This document shows positions 15,478-16,063 of a stretch of 16,063 nucleotides of DNA, in pieces. Source of the DNA: Gemmatimonadota bacterium. Lineage in GTDB: Bacteria; Latescibacterota; UBA2968. A program made the translations under genes and the position numbers. Position 1 is the stretch's first letter. Each line of letters starts with the position of its first letter. The DNA is taken from contig PAXL01000041.1 of the NCBI GenBank assembly GCA_002714465.1, positions 6,106 through 22,168 on the forward strand, written 5' to 3'. The notes beneath the pieces were generated by a model, which searched no databases, was not told the origin of the DNA, and was given only the letters and a program-made list of their open reading frames with translations.

Positions 15478-16063
15478 ATGACGAATTCAAGTAGCTCAAG
15501 AAGAATTCTATTCCGGCCAATATTCACGGTATGTATGTGGACACTCATTGCCGCGGTGGCTGGTTGTTCTGGTGCTGATAAGTCTATGTCCTCGGACTTA
15601 ACTGATCAGAACCTAGAAAAGCCTAGCGCTGTAAATCCCACTAACGTGATTCAAAAACAAAAAAGAACGAAGGACGTAAAAGGCCTAAACCACGACAAAA
15701 CTAAAGGGCCAAAGATTCAAAAGGGTCCGAAAAAAGTCGGCAAGAAACGCAAAGACGATGGCGTTGACTGGCGTGTTGCCATGGCCTCGTCTACAGACAA
15801 ATGGTCGGATGAACTGAAAAATCAGATCACTGCGGCAGGATACGATCTGAATGAAGTGGCAGAAAAAATCAAGAAACGCCAGGAATCAACTGACAAAAAG
15901 AGTCAGAAAAAGCTCGGTAAGAAACGCAAAGATGATGGCGTTGATTGGCGTGCCGCCATGGCCTCGTCTCCGGACAAATGGTCGGATGAACTGAAAAATC
16001 AGATCACTGCGGCAGGATACGATCTGAATGAAGTGGCAGAAAAAATCAAGAAACGCCAGGAAT
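15478..16063 (+). CDS. repeat-containing lipoprotein, 3' end beyond the window
   Basis: 195 complete codons are visible and the frame is still open at the window edge. An N-terminal positively charged stretch (SSSSRRILFRP), a hydrophobic core and the lipobox V-A-G-C30 mark a signal-peptidase-II lipoprotein. Ser at the +2 position favours the outer membrane by the E. coli rule. A Lys/Gln-rich low-complexity linker (31-87) leads into 59-residue tandem repeats: the first is 88-146, the second begins at 147. Each unit has a basic GKKRKDDG start, the DWR and KWSDELKNQI elements, AAGYDLNEVAEKIKKRQ, and a Lys-rich spacer; the core looks helical and amphipathic. AGGGAG (15465-15470), 7 nt upstream, supports the ATG. 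Family not recognised. Possible roles are envelope or surface binding to an anionic polymer, inferred only from charge and location. Confidence 0.8.
   Translation, partial: MTNSSSSRRILFRPIFTVCMWTLIAAVAGCSGADKSMSSDLTDQNLEKPSAVNPTNVIQKQKRTKDVKGLNHDKTKGPKIQKGPKKVGKKRKDDGVDWRVAMASSTDKWSDELKNQITAAGYDLNEVAEKIKKRQESTDKKSQKKLGKKRKDDGVDWRAAMASSPDKWSDELKNQITAAGYDLNEVAEKIKKRQE
15739..16063 (+). repeat. 177-bp coding tandem repeat (1.8 units, truncated)
   Basis: Unit 1 is 15739-15915; unit 2 starts at 15916 and is cut by the window end. The 91 nt at 15796-15886 are identical to 15973-16063. All seven differences I counted in the shared 148 nt fall in the first third of the unit, where GTT/GCC and ACA/CCG change the protein (V to A, T to P). 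Exact identity over synonymous sites implies very recent duplication or gene conversion. The window ending inside the array suggests an assembly break caused by the repeat. Confidence 0.93.

Noticed and set aside
15739..16063. CRISPR-like array
   Set aside because: The repeats are head-to-tail 177-bp coding units in one open frame without spacers; no cas genes are present.

Overview
The window looks like a moderate-GC, Gram-negative, probably aquatic or marine heterotroph. The gene families (cytosolic polysaccharide-lyase-like proteins, a PhyH dioxygenase, an FAD_oxidored protein, a TIM-barrel sugar isomerase and a GH32/43-like propeller protein) are the mix often met in Latescibacterota, Poribacteria or Planctomycetes-type genomes. 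That placement is an inference from gene content. No rRNA, tRNA or other marker gene is present to fix the taxonomy.

Layout. Positions 1-620 hold two small membrane proteins facing each other. Positions 695-3155 hold two minus-strand genes, a short-chain dehydrogenase and a five-bladed-propeller glycosidase-like protein, with a strong hairpin between them. Positions 3259-3748 hold a frameshifted relic resembling L-rhamnose mutarotase and a 50-residue ribbon-helix-helix-type ORF. Positions 3768-9732 form a plus-strand sugar block: aldo/keto reductase, oligogalacturonate-lyase-like (PL22-like) propeller, PhyH-type Fe(II)/2-oxoglutarate dioxygenase, and an 898-residue heparinase II/III-like protein. 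A convergent FAD-dependent oxidoreductase follows (9810-11225, minus). After a 518-bp divergent intergenic region come a type I extradiol ring-cleavage dioxygenase and a flavin aromatic hydroxylase that overlap by 4 bp, then a xylose-isomerase-like TIM-barrel protein. The right edge holds the start of a lipoprotein gene made of 59-residue tandem repeats, cut off by the window end.

How the parts may work together. The propeller lyase, heparinase-like protein, aldo/keto reductase, TIM-barrel isomerase and GH-like protein suggest intracellular processing of uronate-containing oligosaccharides. None of these shows a signal peptide, and no transporter is visible. The extradiol dioxygenase and hydroxylase form a minimal 'hydroxylate then cleave' aromatic module of different codon texture. 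It may have been inserted into, or recruited by, the sugar locus, for example for phenolic substituents. The most unusual objects are the repeat lipoprotein, the ring-cleavage pair inside a carbohydrate locus, the mutarotase relic beside a tiny RHH ORF, and two plus-strand hairpins preceded by a shared GGGTCACCAA motif with no obvious plus-strand gene upstream.
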